64,000 nucleotides of DNA, from NCBI GenBank assembly GCA_033439765.1, contig JAULSN010000015.1:1-64000 (forward strand), given 5' to 3'. Under the pieces are notes generated by a model. That model did not search any database, had not been told where the DNA came from, and was given only the letters and a program-made list of their open reading frames with translations. The position numbers and the translations under genes were made by a program. Below, in pieces: positions 25,160 through 34,970 of the stretch. Origin of the DNA: Lasiosphaeria ovina (lineage: Eukaryota > Ascomycota > Sordariomycetes > Sordariales > Lasiosphaeriaceae). Numbering within the stretch: position 1 is the first letter of the stretch; each line of letters starts with the position of its first letter.

Positions 25160-25664
25160 TTAAGCTACCTAACGCCTCGGAGTAAAGGTCGGTAATATTA
25201 GGAAACTCCTACTTTATCTTTATAATAATTATAAAGAGCGCTTATCCTCCTTCTTTTACTATTATAATATATATCTAATAGAAGAGTACGAATAGCCTAC
25301 TCCGAAGTACGAAAGTTAATATACCCTCTTTAAAATACCGAATTAGGGTAAGGAGGGGTTTATAATAAGAGGCGGTAATAATGAATTTCTTATTAAAAAT
25401 ACCTAATTAATATACGACGAACGAGGTTAAGTATAACTTATATATATTACCCCGTTTACTAAGGAGTTTATTATTATTAAGGAATTCTTAGAAGGTATTA
25501 AAATAACGAAGGACCTTAAGCTCTTCTAGCCGGTTCGCGTCCCGTAGGTTAATAAATTCCTAAATCTAAACTAGCTCGAGGTACGTCTTAAGGTAGTATA
25601 AGTCTATATACCTTAGACCTTCAGCCTCTTCTTATTTTAAGCTATTCTATAATATTATAAACTA
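25160..25664 (-). pseudogene. Second copy of the 21.5-22.1 kb relic
   Basis: Aligns with about 21,551-22,062 in the same orientation with many extra C-to-T/G-to-A changes. The alignment breaks at ATAAACTA (25,657-25,664), where a ~775-bp segment is inserted, and resumes at about 26,448-26,490, equal to about 22,066-22,110. Confidence 0.8.
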
Positions 25665-26439
25665 TTAGTTTTTAATATATATATTTTTTACCTTATATAA
25701 AATAAACGATATAAAAAGAACTATAAGAGGTAAAAATATATAATAAATATATTTATACTGCTTACGTAATAATATAACTATAAATAATTATGGGTCTCTT
25801 ACATAAGCAATCTTATATAAACTATAAAGCTTATATACATAACGACCTATACCTTATATAACGTAATATAACTATAACCACTTAATGCCCCGCGTATACG
25901 GTCTTTGGAATCGATCCAACTGCCACAGGTGTTGGCCCCGCACGGCTAGGGCAGTAGGCGACCTTCAGGCAACCGGTTCCAACAGCCAGGCCGCTCATAG
26001 GGCCACCTGGCCGCGGACCGGGCCACCTGCCGGCCACCTATAATAGGCCCGGGCCAACTAGCCGCAGGCCCTGCCGGGCCGGCTACGACCTTAGCCAACG
26101 ATCCTCTATTAGCTTCAGACCGTTATTCGAAGTGTTAAATAGAGCCGAGTTCCGTTCAACCGAGTCCACACAAGCTGGTATAATAAGGGGACCATTTTCC
26201 CACCTTTATATTTAGAATAATAACATCTCAATCAGTCTTCGACAAAACATAACAATCTAAATACCATTCTGCTCCACTTTTTCTACTCTTCATTATCATC
26301 CATTCTGCCATCCTTCACCGCCTTCGAATCTATCTCACGGAAGCTCCAAACCTTACCTTCCGTTAAAACCTTTCCATAACTACCACTCTTCCAACTGCTT
26401 GAAAACTAATTAATGCTCTATCGATATAACCTCTTCAAC
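25665..26439. mobile_element. Un-RIPed ~775-bp insertion flanked by an 8-bp direct repeat
   Basis: This segment interrupts the second copy of the relic. The octamer ATAAACTA occurs at 25,657-25,664 and again at 26,440-26,447; the uninterrupted copy has a single ATAAACCA, so it behaves like a target-site duplication. From about 25,880 on, CA and TG are frequent, so it entered after RIP or is single-copy. No terminal inverted repeats or ORF were found. An 8-bp duplication would fit a hAT-like MITE, but this is inference. Confidence 0.6.
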
Positions 26440-26513
26440 ATAAACTAAGATAATATTATATAGCCTAACTCCTAGAGCTCGGAAGTAGTCGTTGAACGCT
26501 AAGGGCGAGAGAT

Positions 26514-26538
26514 CCCGGGTAGTAGCTACTAACCCGGG
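26514..26538. repeat. Short near-perfect palindrome
   Basis: CCCGGGTAGTAG followed by CTACTAACCCGGG: a 25-nt hairpin without loop. It is just left of the inverted repeat pair described next. Confidence 0.7.
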
Positions 26539-26554
26539 CTCATAACCTATTAAA

Positions 26555-26722
26555 CTACGTTCTTATATAGGCCTGAACTCAGCACCTATATAGGGTGCGT
26601 AGGGGAGTAGGCGCAGCGGAAGTAAGGCGTATAGCGTATATTAGGAACTAAGTATAGGGTAGGTCGATTAAGTATAGGGTGGACTATAGGGAGCTGTGCC
26701 CTACGGTCCGATATAACAGTGC
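26555..26722 (+). repeat. Inverted repeat arm (partner 28,590-28,757)
   Basis: About 168 bp containing CAGCACCTATATAGGGTGCG and GGTAGGTCGATTAAGTATAG. The reverse complement recurs at 28,590-28,757 with mostly C/T differences. The pair encloses the LTR/Gag relic. Confidence 0.85.
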
Positions 26723-27133
26723 TTCTATAAGGCACTAAGGGAAGCAGGCTAACTAACTATAGGTCTATAGAACTCTACTATAGGCCTGCCACTCAGACTA
26801 TAAGGGCTCTGCTCAGCAGTCTACCTCGTAGGCTATAGGGGACTCTGCCTTATAGTTAAGGTCTTTAGGACTAACTATAGGTGCTGAAGAAGATAGAGAG
26901 GAGTTATATTATAGAAGAAGTATAGTATAAAGAGTAGTAAGTATAGTGCTTACTTATTACTTTCTTTTATACTCATAATAAGAGGCTTGCTTACTTTTGG
27001 AAATCTATCTAAGAGAAAGGACAGGTCTATATAGACCTAAGGTAGGCTCTCTAGAAGGTTCTAGAGGCCCATAGGCTCCGTAGATAGCTCTATATTCTAT
27101 AGTCTTCTAGTAGGCTTGTCTTACGTATGCTAA
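26723..27133. other. Repetitive DNA without gene
   Basis: Partly CA/TG-depleted; rich in TATAGG/CCTATA words with several small inverted repeats such as GGTCTATATAGACC. No coding frame recognised. Confidence 0.5.
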
Positions 27134-27300
27134 GACGTATAGGGGTTTCGAGAGGGTGCTATAGGGCAAAGTAAACAATCTAGGTATAGCGCCCTCAGCA
27201 CTATATAACAGCCATAATACTTATAACTCTAATATAGCTACTATAGTGCCCTATACTTCAGGACCCTATAACCCTAGTAATTAGCTATACTTTAATACCT
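27134..27300 (+). repeat. Direct repeat, first copy (partner 28,767-28,932)
   Basis: About 166 bp containing GGTATAGCGCCCTCAGCAC and TGCCCTATACTTCAGGACCC, about 90 percent identical to 28,767-28,932. The right edge meets the Gag relic here and the stop codon of the phosphotransferase gene in the second copy. Confidence 0.9.
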
Positions 27301-27770
27301 TCTAATTCTCGAACTTATCCTTATTTCCGTCGTAGAACTTAGGGTACGGGATCTTTAGCTTCTTCTTAGGAGGAGCCGGCGTAGGCGGAGGTAGCGCCGC
27401 CCTAGCTACTTCTAGTTATATAATTCTTTCTACGGCCGCCCTTATATTATAGTCGTATCTCCCTACCTACTCTCTTAATTAGACTATCTCGTTCTAGAGC
27501 TACTCGTTCGTAGCTATATTATTACTTATCGAAAGGGGTTCTAATTATTATATAAGGCTAGTAATCTCTCCGTTATTAGCTAGTTCTTCCGGTACTAGAG
27601 CGTCTACGTCCCGGACTTCCGTATCCTTAGGTTAGACTAATCCGGCCTTACTACTATTACTATTAGACTCGTTATTATTAGACGATTTAACTTCTTCTTC
27701 TAACTCGGTATCTAGAAGGACCGTATCCTCTCTAGGTATAGCTAGGTTATCGTATATATAAGAGCACTCT
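27300..27770 (-). pseudogene. Gypsy-type Gag N-terminal relic
   Basis: The minus-strand frame has an acidic start with a Ser/Asn run, a coiled-coil-like region with NEIV and LRE, then Pro-rich PPPTPAPPKKKLKIPYPKF followed by YDGNKDKFEN. A Pro-rich linker before a KFDG-type motif is typical of fungal Gypsy Gag. Interruptions are TAG. It is cut at about 27,300 by the repeated block, so the rest of gag-pol is missing. Confidence 0.65.
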
Positions 27771-27811
27771 ATTTAATTAATATTAAGGGTCTTAGAAAAG
27801 GGAAGTAAGTA

Positions 27812-28085
27812 ATATATTATAAACCGCTCGATTATACGGGTTAAGGTTATATCGTATATAAGTATTAGGGGTTTAAGAAGTAGATATAAAGAATAAATAA
27901 AGGGCAAGCTCTTATTATACGGGTAATATAATTAAACTAGATTTATTACTTAAAGTATATAAGTATAAAGAATATATATTACTTACTTAAGGAACTAAGT
28001 AAGCTCTATTTAAGACCGTAACTACGGTCGTTATATATATCTATCTAAGGTAGCTAATAAGAGACTAGCTCTTACTTACCTACTA
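27812..28085 (-). mobile_element. LTR of the Gag-bearing element
   Basis: On the minus strand this ~274-bp segment lies directly upstream of the Gag relic and ends GGTTTATAAT before a likely primer-binding region. It is the reverse complement of 28,310-28,585 and related to 9,570-9,835. Confidence 0.65.
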
Positions 28086-28309
28086 TATCGGTATTACTTA
28101 GTACTAAGTAGTACTAAGTAGTCGGGTAACCGCTTACCCGGTACTAAGTAATACCCTCTTACCGGGCATATCCTAATTAGTCGGGTAATTACGCGCCCGG
28201 CGCTAGTTAAGCTTTCCTTACTAGGTAGACGCTAATTAATAAGGCGGGTCCTATACCGGACCTCCCCGCACGTATAGGCTGCCTAGTATATAACGGGATC
28301 CGTAATACC

Positions 28310-28585
28310 TATAAGGTAGGTAAGTAAGAGCTAGGCTCTTATTAGCTACCTTAAATAGATATATACGATGACCGTAGCCACGGTCTTAAATAGAGCTTAC
28401 TTAATTCTTTATATAAGTAATATATATTCTTTATACTTATATACTTTAAGTAGTAAACTTAGTTTAATTATATTATACGTATAATAAGAACTTACCCTTT
28501 ATTTATTCTTTATACTTACTCTTTAAACCCTTAGTACTTATATATAATACGAACCTTAACTTATATAATTAAGCGGTTTATAATA
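28310..28585 (+). mobile_element. Second LTR copy in opposite orientation
   Basis: Inverted relative to 27,812-28,085, with ~225 bp between them that is rich in TACTAAGTA and CCGGTA words. Two LTRs head to head are not a normal element; this suggests rearrangement or nested insertion. Confidence 0.65.
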
Positions 28586-28589
28586 AGAA

Positions 28590-28757
28590 GCACTATTATA
28601 TTAGACCGTAAGGTATAGTTCCCTATAGTCTACCCTATACTTAATCGACCTACCTTATACTTAATTCCCGATATACGCTACACGCCTTACTTCCGCTACG
28701 CCTACTGCCTTACGCACCCTATATAGGTGCTGAGTTTAGGCCTATATAGGCACGCAG
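28590..28757 (-). repeat. Inverted repeat arm (partner 26,555-26,722)
   Basis: Reverse complement of 26,555-26,722. Confidence 0.85.
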
Positions 28758-28766
28758 TTTAACACA

Positions 28767-28932
28767 AGTCGTATAGGGGTTTCGAGAAGGTGCTATGAGG
28801 TAAAGTAAATAATCTAGGTATAGCGCCCTCAGCACCTACATAACGGCCATAATACTCATAACTCTAATATAGCTACTATAGTGCCCTATACTTCAGGACC
28901 CTATAACCCTAATAACTAGCCATACTTTAACA
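28767..28932 (+). repeat. Direct repeat, second copy (partner 27,134-27,300)
   Basis: Ends one or two bases before the stop codon of the phosphotransferase-like gene. This is the sharp boundary between repeat block I and the unmutated island. Confidence 0.9.
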
Positions 28933-28933
28933 G

Positions 28934-30277
28934 TTACGCATACTTCTGTAAGATGTCCTCAACAATACGGATGTTTTCCCGCCAATACTCTCGTGCTTGG
29001 TCCTCTTGCAGGTCCTTAGGTCGCCATTCAGGCTTTAGGAAAAGTCCAAATTTGAACCACTCTAGAAACACTTGCGTAGACTCGCTATCAAACCACGACT
29101 TCTTCCACTGAGGAATAGCGTTCCAGAATGCCTCTCGAAGCTCAGTGGCGCCTTCGTATTCGGGGCCAAACCCGTTTGCTGCCGACTTGCGAAAGAGCAT
29201 TTCGATAATGCGGTACTGTGACGCAAATGGTGCGCTGGCGACAAACTCCCAGTCAATGACAGCTTGAATGTTTACGGGTGAGTGGTCGGATACGATGATG
29301 TTGTGAGGTCCCATGTCTGAATGTATCGCAACGACATAGGTGTCTTCGACAATGGAGGGGATTATGTTGGTGTCCATGCGGTTATTTATGAAGTCTCTGA
29401 TTCGCTCGAGATATTGCTCTTTGTATTCTTCGATGTCTTGTTGCTTTTCGAGGGCGACAAGTGAGGACTTGATGTATGCTTGGAGATACTCGCGTACGGA
29501 GGAGAACGGGCCGCCCAAACTGTAGTGGCGGTCCGGTCCGATGTTGAGGTGAATGGCGTCGCCGCCACCAACGTCTAAATCGGCTTTGGCGATAAGCTCA
29601 CCGATTAGGCGAGGTTCCGGAAGTGGGATACTCCAGCAGGCTTGGAACGCGCAGGCCATTCTTCGAACAAAAACGAGCTTTTCGTCGTGAGATAGACTGG
29701 GGTACACTGCTGAAGCTACCGTGCCCTGTATGAGTCGCGTAATCTGCCTTCCCATGCCTGTGGCGTCCTGTCGACTCCTTTCTCCAGGGATCGGGTACAC
29801 GGGAGGCACCGGTAAGATTCGAGGGTCGACTGTGTTGGAAACCAGCATCATTAGCGCATCCATGGACGCGACGTTGCCATGGTGGCGTAGCTGGACCACG
29901 TAGGCGTCATCGGCGTTTTCTTGAACCGTGACCTTGTATGAGATGCTCAGTGCACCATCAGTAAATCGAGTCGACGACGCGAGGTGCTGGCCCGTGGCCG
30001 ATAGAATCACCTCGGCCAGCTCCGTTTCCGAGAGTTTAATAAGTTCCGGAGGGGAGATTGCCCTTGATCGCCTGTCGATTTTAACCAAGTATCTATCGAC
30101 AGGAACTGCAGGCCCGTCGATGTCTTCGAGAGCCGCTGACCAGGAGAATGTGGTGGGCGTCGTTTCGATCAGCGCGTAGCCCACGCCTGCCCCGTTTGGA
30201 GAACCGAGCGCGCCTGAGAAGACGAAAGCTAAGAGGGCCGACGCGGCTTCATCTTTGGTCATCAGCTCGTCCGGCAT
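28934..30277 (-). CDS. Aminoglycoside phosphotransferase (APH)/choline-kinase-fold family protein
   Basis: A single-exon 447-aa protein. The C-terminal half carries the APH catalytic loop HSDMGPHNI (about residue 318) and the metal-binding equivalent VIDWEF about 15 residues later, both with the expected Asp and Asn. The N-terminal half has a conventional small-lobe pattern (LVSNTVDPRILPVPPVY, LIQGTVAS). Known: fungal members of this fold phosphorylate small hydroxylated metabolites; none can be named here, and drug resistance should not be inferred. No signal peptide or membrane segment. The gene has normal CA/TG use although it sits between two RIP blocks, and its TAA stop at 28,934-28,936 lies at the edge of a duplicated repeat, so the natural C-terminus could have been altered by that insertion. 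No intron is needed. Confidence 0.85.
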   Translation of the reverse strand: MPDELMTKDEAASALLAFVFSGALGSPNGAGVGYALIETTPTTFSWSAALEDIDGPAVPVDRYLVKIDRRSRAISPPELIKLSETELAEVILSATGQHLASSTRFTDGALSISYKVTVQENADDAYVVQLRHHGNVASMDALMMLVSNTVDPRILPVPPVYPIPGERSRQDATGMGRQITRLIQGTVASAVYPSLSHDEKLVFVRRMACAFQACWSIPLPEPRLIGELIAKADLDVGGGDAIHLNIGPDRHYSLGGPFSSVREYLQAYIKSSLVALEKQQDIEEYKEQYLERIRDFINNRMDTNIIPSIVEDTYVVAIHSDMGPHNIIVSDHSPVNIQAVIDWEFVASAPFASQYRIIEMLFRKSAANGFGPEYEGATELREAFWNAIPQWKKSWFDSESTQVFLEWFKFGLFLKPEWRPKDLQEDQAREYWRENIRIVEDILQKYA

Positions 30278-30539
30278 GATGAGAGATGATGAGAAAATAT
30301 GGCACGCAGGGTTCTGAGCAAGAAGAAGTTGTTGATTCTTGCAACTGGGAAGAAAATCGGGTGCGGGCCAGGTGCAGGAAAAAGGCTGGCTGCAGCAGTG
30401 GGGCGGGCCACAGTACAGGCCCCACAGAAATTGATATGTATGGAAACCAATTCAAAATGCAGAAGGGGCTGCGCGGCGACTTGGGCCCGGGTGAAGCCCC
30501 GATAATTTACCGGAGTCCTGTGAATACATCAGAGCTCAC

Positions 30540-30745
30540 CCAGCGTAATGAGGAACAGCAGGCAGGTTGAGTGCTCATGATCCAAATGGCTCGGGCGATG
30601 GAGAATACCAGCCCAGCTGCTTTCCACGGCATGTCGGCCATCTCGACCGGCCTTCGGAACCAAACTTTGGCAACTAAACCCATGGCGGGCAGAGTGGCCG
30701 TCCCGAGGAAGCATGCCATGCGCTGATAAGGCCGCAAGTTTTGAC
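30540..30745 (-). pseudogene. Coding-like fragment with a RIP-mutated duplicate at 41.6 kb
   Basis: On the minus strand about 65 codons are open and hydrophobic, including FLGTATLPAMGLVAKVWF and ARAIWIMSTQPA. The same reading frame can be followed in the mutated copy at 41,600-41,805 (RPVEIADI, LVFSLARAI), so the sequence was once coding. The ORF around it extends 30,507-30,815 (102 aa) but the flanks show no conservation. Family not recognised; likely a piece of a larger membrane-associated protein gene. Confidence 0.5.
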
Positions 30746-31304
30746 GGCGTAGTGCGGCTTGAAATTCATTGGGTGTGGTGCATTTACAGGGTGCGCGGGT
30801 ATGGGGCTCCGCCAACCACCATGCATTTGCTCTCTTACTGGGTTGTATTTCTCCGATTTCTTCCCGTAGAGCCAGTTATGTGGCGGGATCTTGTGCAACC
30901 AGACAGCGCTTACGGCCGTTACTTGGTTCCGAGTGACTCATAAAGCGGCTAGGTGGGTTGAAACCGTGCGCAATCACATGGACCTGCAGTTCTAGGCAGC
31001 CGCTCCCCAATCGCTTGCAGGAAGTCGAGCTCCGATGAATTGGTGGCTGGCTCTGTTTGGAGAAGTGGCTGGCTCCCACGGGTTTGGTTGTTTCACCGCC
31101 AGTCAGCCCCCTACTTCGGTGAAAGAATGCGTCAAAAAATGGTGTGCTCTCATCCAACCAATTATGCGCCGCGGCATGTGGGGGCCTCTTTCAATTTCCT
31201 CGGTCAGGCCACCTCGCACCAGAGAGCCATACCCAATCATTTTGTGGTTTTCCCACTTTTGGCATGAGGCATTAAGCCACCTCGACCAAACACAATTCTC
31301 TCTC
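30746..31304. other. Unmutated DNA without recognisable gene
   Basis: Normal base composition with CA/TG present. Only short overlapping ORFs with no recognisable motif. Confidence 0.5.
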
Positions 31305-31856
31305 ATGGCACCAGCGAACCGCCCATCTCCCTCACGGCCACCCGCAACTCGGCCAGCCTCATCAAGCGCCGATGAACTCGTCAGCCTCCAGCGCCCATCG
31401 CATGCCCTCATGAACGGTCGGGTTGAGAAGTCGCGCCGCAGCTCTCGTGCGAAGCTCAAGGCTTCTCAAGAAAGACTACTGGGCGCCGCTTTGAGTCAAG
31501 GTGCAGGTACGACTGTCGTTCCTCATCGTGCCAGGTATCTCGGACAGTACGGCAAGTTAACTCGTGTACAGGACACGAGACATCAAGCTCCCGCTCTTCC
31601 CACCTGCGAATGCAGAAACGAAAAGCCTCGTCGTCATCGCAGGGGTCCTCTCACGCATCATCCAGACAAAAGAGCAAGGGAAAGAGCTATTGGGAGCGGG
31701 AAGCGGGAAGCGGGCGTTGCTTCCACAAACATTCTAATGGTAGGGTCACTTGGCTTGATGAATGTGATGATGGATATTGAGGGCATCTGTTCGGGCCCCG
31801 GTTCTTTCATGTTCAGATTGCAGAGATGGCTCCGGCCCTTTGGCATAAGACGGTAG
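31305..31856 (+). CDS. Hypothetical protein, doubtful
   Basis: An ATG at 31,305 preceded by a TCTCTCTC pyrimidine stretch opens 183 codons. The start is Pro/Ser/Ala-rich, then a basic segment (GRVEKSRRSSRAKLKASQE), then a less plausible Arg/His-rich tail. No domain, signal peptide or intron support. It could be the first exon of a longer gene, or chance. A longer in-frame ORF starts at 31,035 but its extra part looks non-coding. Confidence 0.25.
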   Translation: MAPANRPSPSRPPATRPASSSADELVSLQRPSHALMNGRVEKSRRSSRAKLKASQERLLGAALSQGAGTTVVPHRARYLGQYGKLTRVQDTRHQAPALPTCECRNEKPRRHRRGPLTHHPDKRARERAIGSGKREAGVASTNILMVGSLGLMNVMMDIEGICSGPGSFMFRLQRWLRPFGIRR

Positions 31857-32392
31857 GCAATAACTCTACGAGGGGGATCTGGAAGGTTCATCCACAGAAA
31901 CTGTCTCTTATGCAGGTAGTTGCGGTACTGCACTGCTTCTTTCTCTTCAGCTCGATTCCCGTTACGGTTCAGTAGCAACGCTCTCATCAGATTGTATCGT
32001 CCCATTTTGTTCAGACGGCGTGGTTGTCGCAGCCTTTGCAGCTTTCTCAGAGATTCAGTGCAGAATTACAGTCGCGGCGGCAAGACCATATTCGTGGGCC
32101 CGGGGGATACGTCCAGGTGTCACGATCAAGATCGCTCCGGGCTAGATGGTGCGGCGCGCCCCGCGCCGCGTCACGCCCAAAGTGGAAAAGTCATCAACCT
32201 CTTGCACGTGTTGAACGGATTCGAAGTCAGCAGGCAGCCCGAGATTCCAATGTATTGTACCTCTAAAGGCGATGCGTTATAACTCGCTCTCCAGTAGTTA
32301 ACTACACAGTGATGACAGGAAGTGGGCAGCAAAGCCCTCAAAGTCGCGCAAGGCCGGTAGAAGCTTGCACTTCCGGTAAAATAATGGAACAT
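31857..32392. other. No recognisable gene
   Basis: Normal composition, only short ORFs. It may hold the 3' UTR of the gene on its right. Confidence 0.5.
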
Positions 32393-33253
32393 TCAGGCCA
32401 CAGGGTCAACCAAGCCGCCGCCCATGGCCCAGAACTCTCCCGACTTAGCAGCACTCCACATCGCGTTAGTGTACAGAGGTGCCACCTCCTTCTCGTTGAA
32501 AGCATCAATCCCGTCTTCGGTGGTTTTATGGTAGTGGGCGACTGTGCCTCCGGTTGTCTGACGGGTCTTGGTAACATGACCATCGGTGCACTCGGGAAGG
32601 CCGGCATCCGTTTCTGCCGCACCAAGCTGCCAACCGGACTGGAGCATATCACTGCCTTGCTGGAGGTTGATGGATTCTTTGGGCACTCGAAACAGCACGC
32701 GCATGTCTGGCACGACGTACTCTCCTCCAGTTACGCAGCTCTTGTCCTTGAGCGAGACGAGATCCGCGATCCCCACAGAGTGCACGTAAGCAGCGAACTC
32801 TCGTGCGAGTGAATCCCACGTCTTGGGCGAGACCTCGGTCGCAATGCGCCTGGGCGTGGCACCAGCAGTGTCCTCTTGGAACCCGTACTCATACGCGGCG
32901 AGTGTACCGTCGGGCGAGGCCATCCACAGAAGCGGAACCAAGGAAGACTTGATCGATTCGGAGCAGTTCACCGCCTTTGCGATATCGACACGAATTCGCG
33001 GGAGATCCCCAGATCCGGGGATATCCAGCGTCCGGTGGACCAGCGCTTCCCCATCCTGCAGGGTAAAGTGGCGATGGAGGAGGTGAATCTCAACGACATC
33101 GGCAACACCGTGTTTGGTGAGAAGTTTGAAAAGAGAAGGGATGTGCTTTTGCTTCAGGTCGACATGCTCCGCTTTGTCGGTTGCGTCGTGGTCAATGATG
33201 AGGCTGTTGTAGAAGTTGGCGGGCAGGATTGAGTTGACGACGAGGTGAGACAT
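32393..33253 (-). CDS. Uncharacterised protein, 286 aa
   Basis: An intron-free ORF. I chose the ATG at 33,253 (MSHLVVNSIL) because the 42 in-frame upstream residues from 33,379 are Ser/Thr-rich and resemble a translated leader; a start at 33,379 would give 328 aa. Visible features: an N-terminal SLFKLLTKHGVADVVEIHLLHRHF segment with regularly spaced His residues, a central LVPLLWMASPDGTLAAYEYGF stretch, and ADLVSLKDKSCVTGGEYVVPD; the C-terminus is Gly/Ala-rich (MGGGLVDPVA). No signal peptide or membrane segment. Codon use and the absence of RIP resemble the phosphotransferase gene 2.1 kb away, transcribed in the same direction. Family not recognised; it looks like a real fungal gene because the frame is long and uninterrupted. 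Confidence 0.65.
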   Translation of the reverse strand: MSHLVVNSILPANFYNSLIIDHDATDKAEHVDLKQKHIPSLFKLLTKHGVADVVEIHLLHRHFTLQDGEALVHRTLDIPGSGDLPRIRVDIAKAVNCSESIKSSLVPLLWMASPDGTLAAYEYGFQEDTAGATPRRIATEVSPKTWDSLAREFAAYVHSVGIADLVSLKDKSCVTGGEYVVPDMRVLFRVPKESINLQQGSDMLQSGWQLGAAETDAGLPECTDGHVTKTRQTTGGTVAHYHKTTEDGIDAFNEKEVAPLYTNAMWSAAKSGEFWAMGGGLVDPVA

Positions 33254-34970
33254 GGTGCGAGGAGGGATGAGAGAACTGGGTAGACAGAGCGTGTTAATAA
33301 GACGAGCTGTTGAGAAGTTTCTTGATGAGGAAGGTGCTAATGGCTTTGAGGAGATTGCTGTGGATTGGACCTGCCCCAAACTCGTAGAAAGAAGCCAATA
33401 TTTATACCCCTAGAGAGACTGCGGACTCTTGCTTCAGACAAGAGAGCAGACCTTTGCCGCCTTCCTATCCCGTCACTGTACGTTGACGTTGGCTCTACAT
33501 CTCCTCTCTTGCTGTCGTTGGTGCTTGCATCGTTGCCTCGCAATATTTACGGGTAACATCCGGCGGCAAATGTTGGCAGTCAATTGGGTAATGTCATGCA
33601 ATGTTTTGATGGCCGGTTCCGACGGTCTGGACCCGAGACTAAATAGGCTTGCCGAGAGACGAATTAGGAATAAAACTTAACCAAACTAAGAAGGTAGCGT
33701 ATAAGAGGGGCAATGCAGAACCAATAATCACCCCAGCAGGAGACACGTGTAAAACCAACATCATGTAGTCTGTCACTAGTCAGTCCCGACGGTTTGGACC
33801 TGAAATGAGGAGAGAAAGGTGTAAAACCAACAGGAACCGTACCTAACAGGAAGGATCTACCTCCATTTACAGGGTTATTCACATAATTATGAGGCAGAGT
33901 GGGCGGATTCAGCTCGAGATGTTGGCATGCTTGAATATGTTGGCGTCACCCCCCTGGGAATGCCGCCTATCACTAGCAGACCTTGGCAGGAAAGGCACTA
34001 TGTTAGCCAACCTTTGTGGGGGCGGAGCCAAGCCGTAGAGGTTGCAGTGCTGGCCGCAAAGCTGTATATCCGCCAACATCATACCTACTGGAAGTGCAGC
34101 TCTGAGTTCCGGAGAAATCTAGCACACGTCCTAGCCTCGTCTCTCATGCAAGTTCTGCCAACTGCATGGTAGGACCATCTCCTGTGAGTCAATGTGATTG
34201 GACTACCAAGCCAGACTTCCCTGTGAGACCTTCGTATCTGTCAGCTCCTCGCATGGAGGGTCTTATACCCGACCGTTCGGCTGCGAGGACAAACACTGGG
34301 CCGGAACTGCCAGTCCTCTGGGTTTTACAGCCTTGCGATGGCTCGAGCAAGTTGTCCATTGCTGCCTAAATGATGTCCATCACACCGATATACCCTGCAC
34401 CACACGCCGTGAGCGTTGTCATCTCTCTAAACCTGACTTATTGTGACTGATCAACTGCAAGGCCTTCCTGCAGTGTCCTACATTAAAGTCACAGAGTCAA
34501 GCGGTGTGAAAATGAGCATCGAGCATTTGCCCGATGATTGGATAACTTAGGAAGGCCTGGAATGGTGAGAGACAACCGTGTGGAGGCTAGCGGTAATTCT
34601 TCCATGATAGGCATGAGGCTCTGATTTCATCATAGCAGCCTGCGCGAACCACCACACAGACTCCAAGGGAGACGAAGTTGCATCCTGGTACTAGTTAATT
34701 CCAGGCAGCAGACATCACATAACGAGGACCGCAGACCATGTGGTCCAGCTTGCCAGCGTCACGCAAATGGAGCTCCTAGCCGCCCAGTTGGATGGAAAGT
34801 TCATCGGAAAGATAGAACAACCAATAATCCAACCAACTAGGCAACCGACCAACTTTTCCCACATTCGTCCCAGTGTAATGGAACACTCCCAAGCGCACTG
34901 TATATGCGACTCAAGGTTACCAAACCTGGAACATAGTTATCTCAGCAAGCTCAGACCAGTACCGTAGCTC
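33254..34970. other. Intergenic, no recognisable gene
   Basis: CA/TG are normal. A short motif, TCC(C)GACGG(T)TTGGACC and a variant, occurs near 33,617 and 33,785, and GTGTAAAACCAAC near 33,745 and 33,820; these may be remains of a small direct repeat. The best ORFs (under 85 codons) show no motif. The right edge is the start of RIP block II. Confidence 0.5.

Larger units (their letters stand above)
1..28930. repeat. RIP-mutated repeat block I
   Basis: Seen: across most of this stretch CA and TG are nearly missing on the + strand (a handful per kb), TA is in great excess, and no long open frame exists on either strand. The unmutated segment from 28.9 kb on has normal CA/TG use. Relic frames read through for hundreds of codons interrupted only by TAG/TAA, as expected when CAG/CAA/TGG have become TAG/TAA. 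Known: C-to-T change at CpA is the hallmark of RIP in ascomycetes. The block is a mosaic: most of it keeps CpG and CpC, but 2.3-8.4 kb has lost nearly all C and G. Components are listed separately. Confidence 0.93.

Noticed and set aside
1..28930. A giant Starship-type element
   Set aside because: No captain tyrosine recombinase (DUF3435) frame was recognised and no borders were found; RIP damage limits certainty.
28934..30277. APH-like gene as an antibiotic-resistance determinant
   Set aside because: The fold is widespread in fungi on unknown small-molecule substrates; nothing in the sequence points to drug modification.
31035..31304. N-terminal extension of the doubtful 183-aa ORF
   Set aside because: No coding character, and the ATG at 31,305 has a better upstream context.
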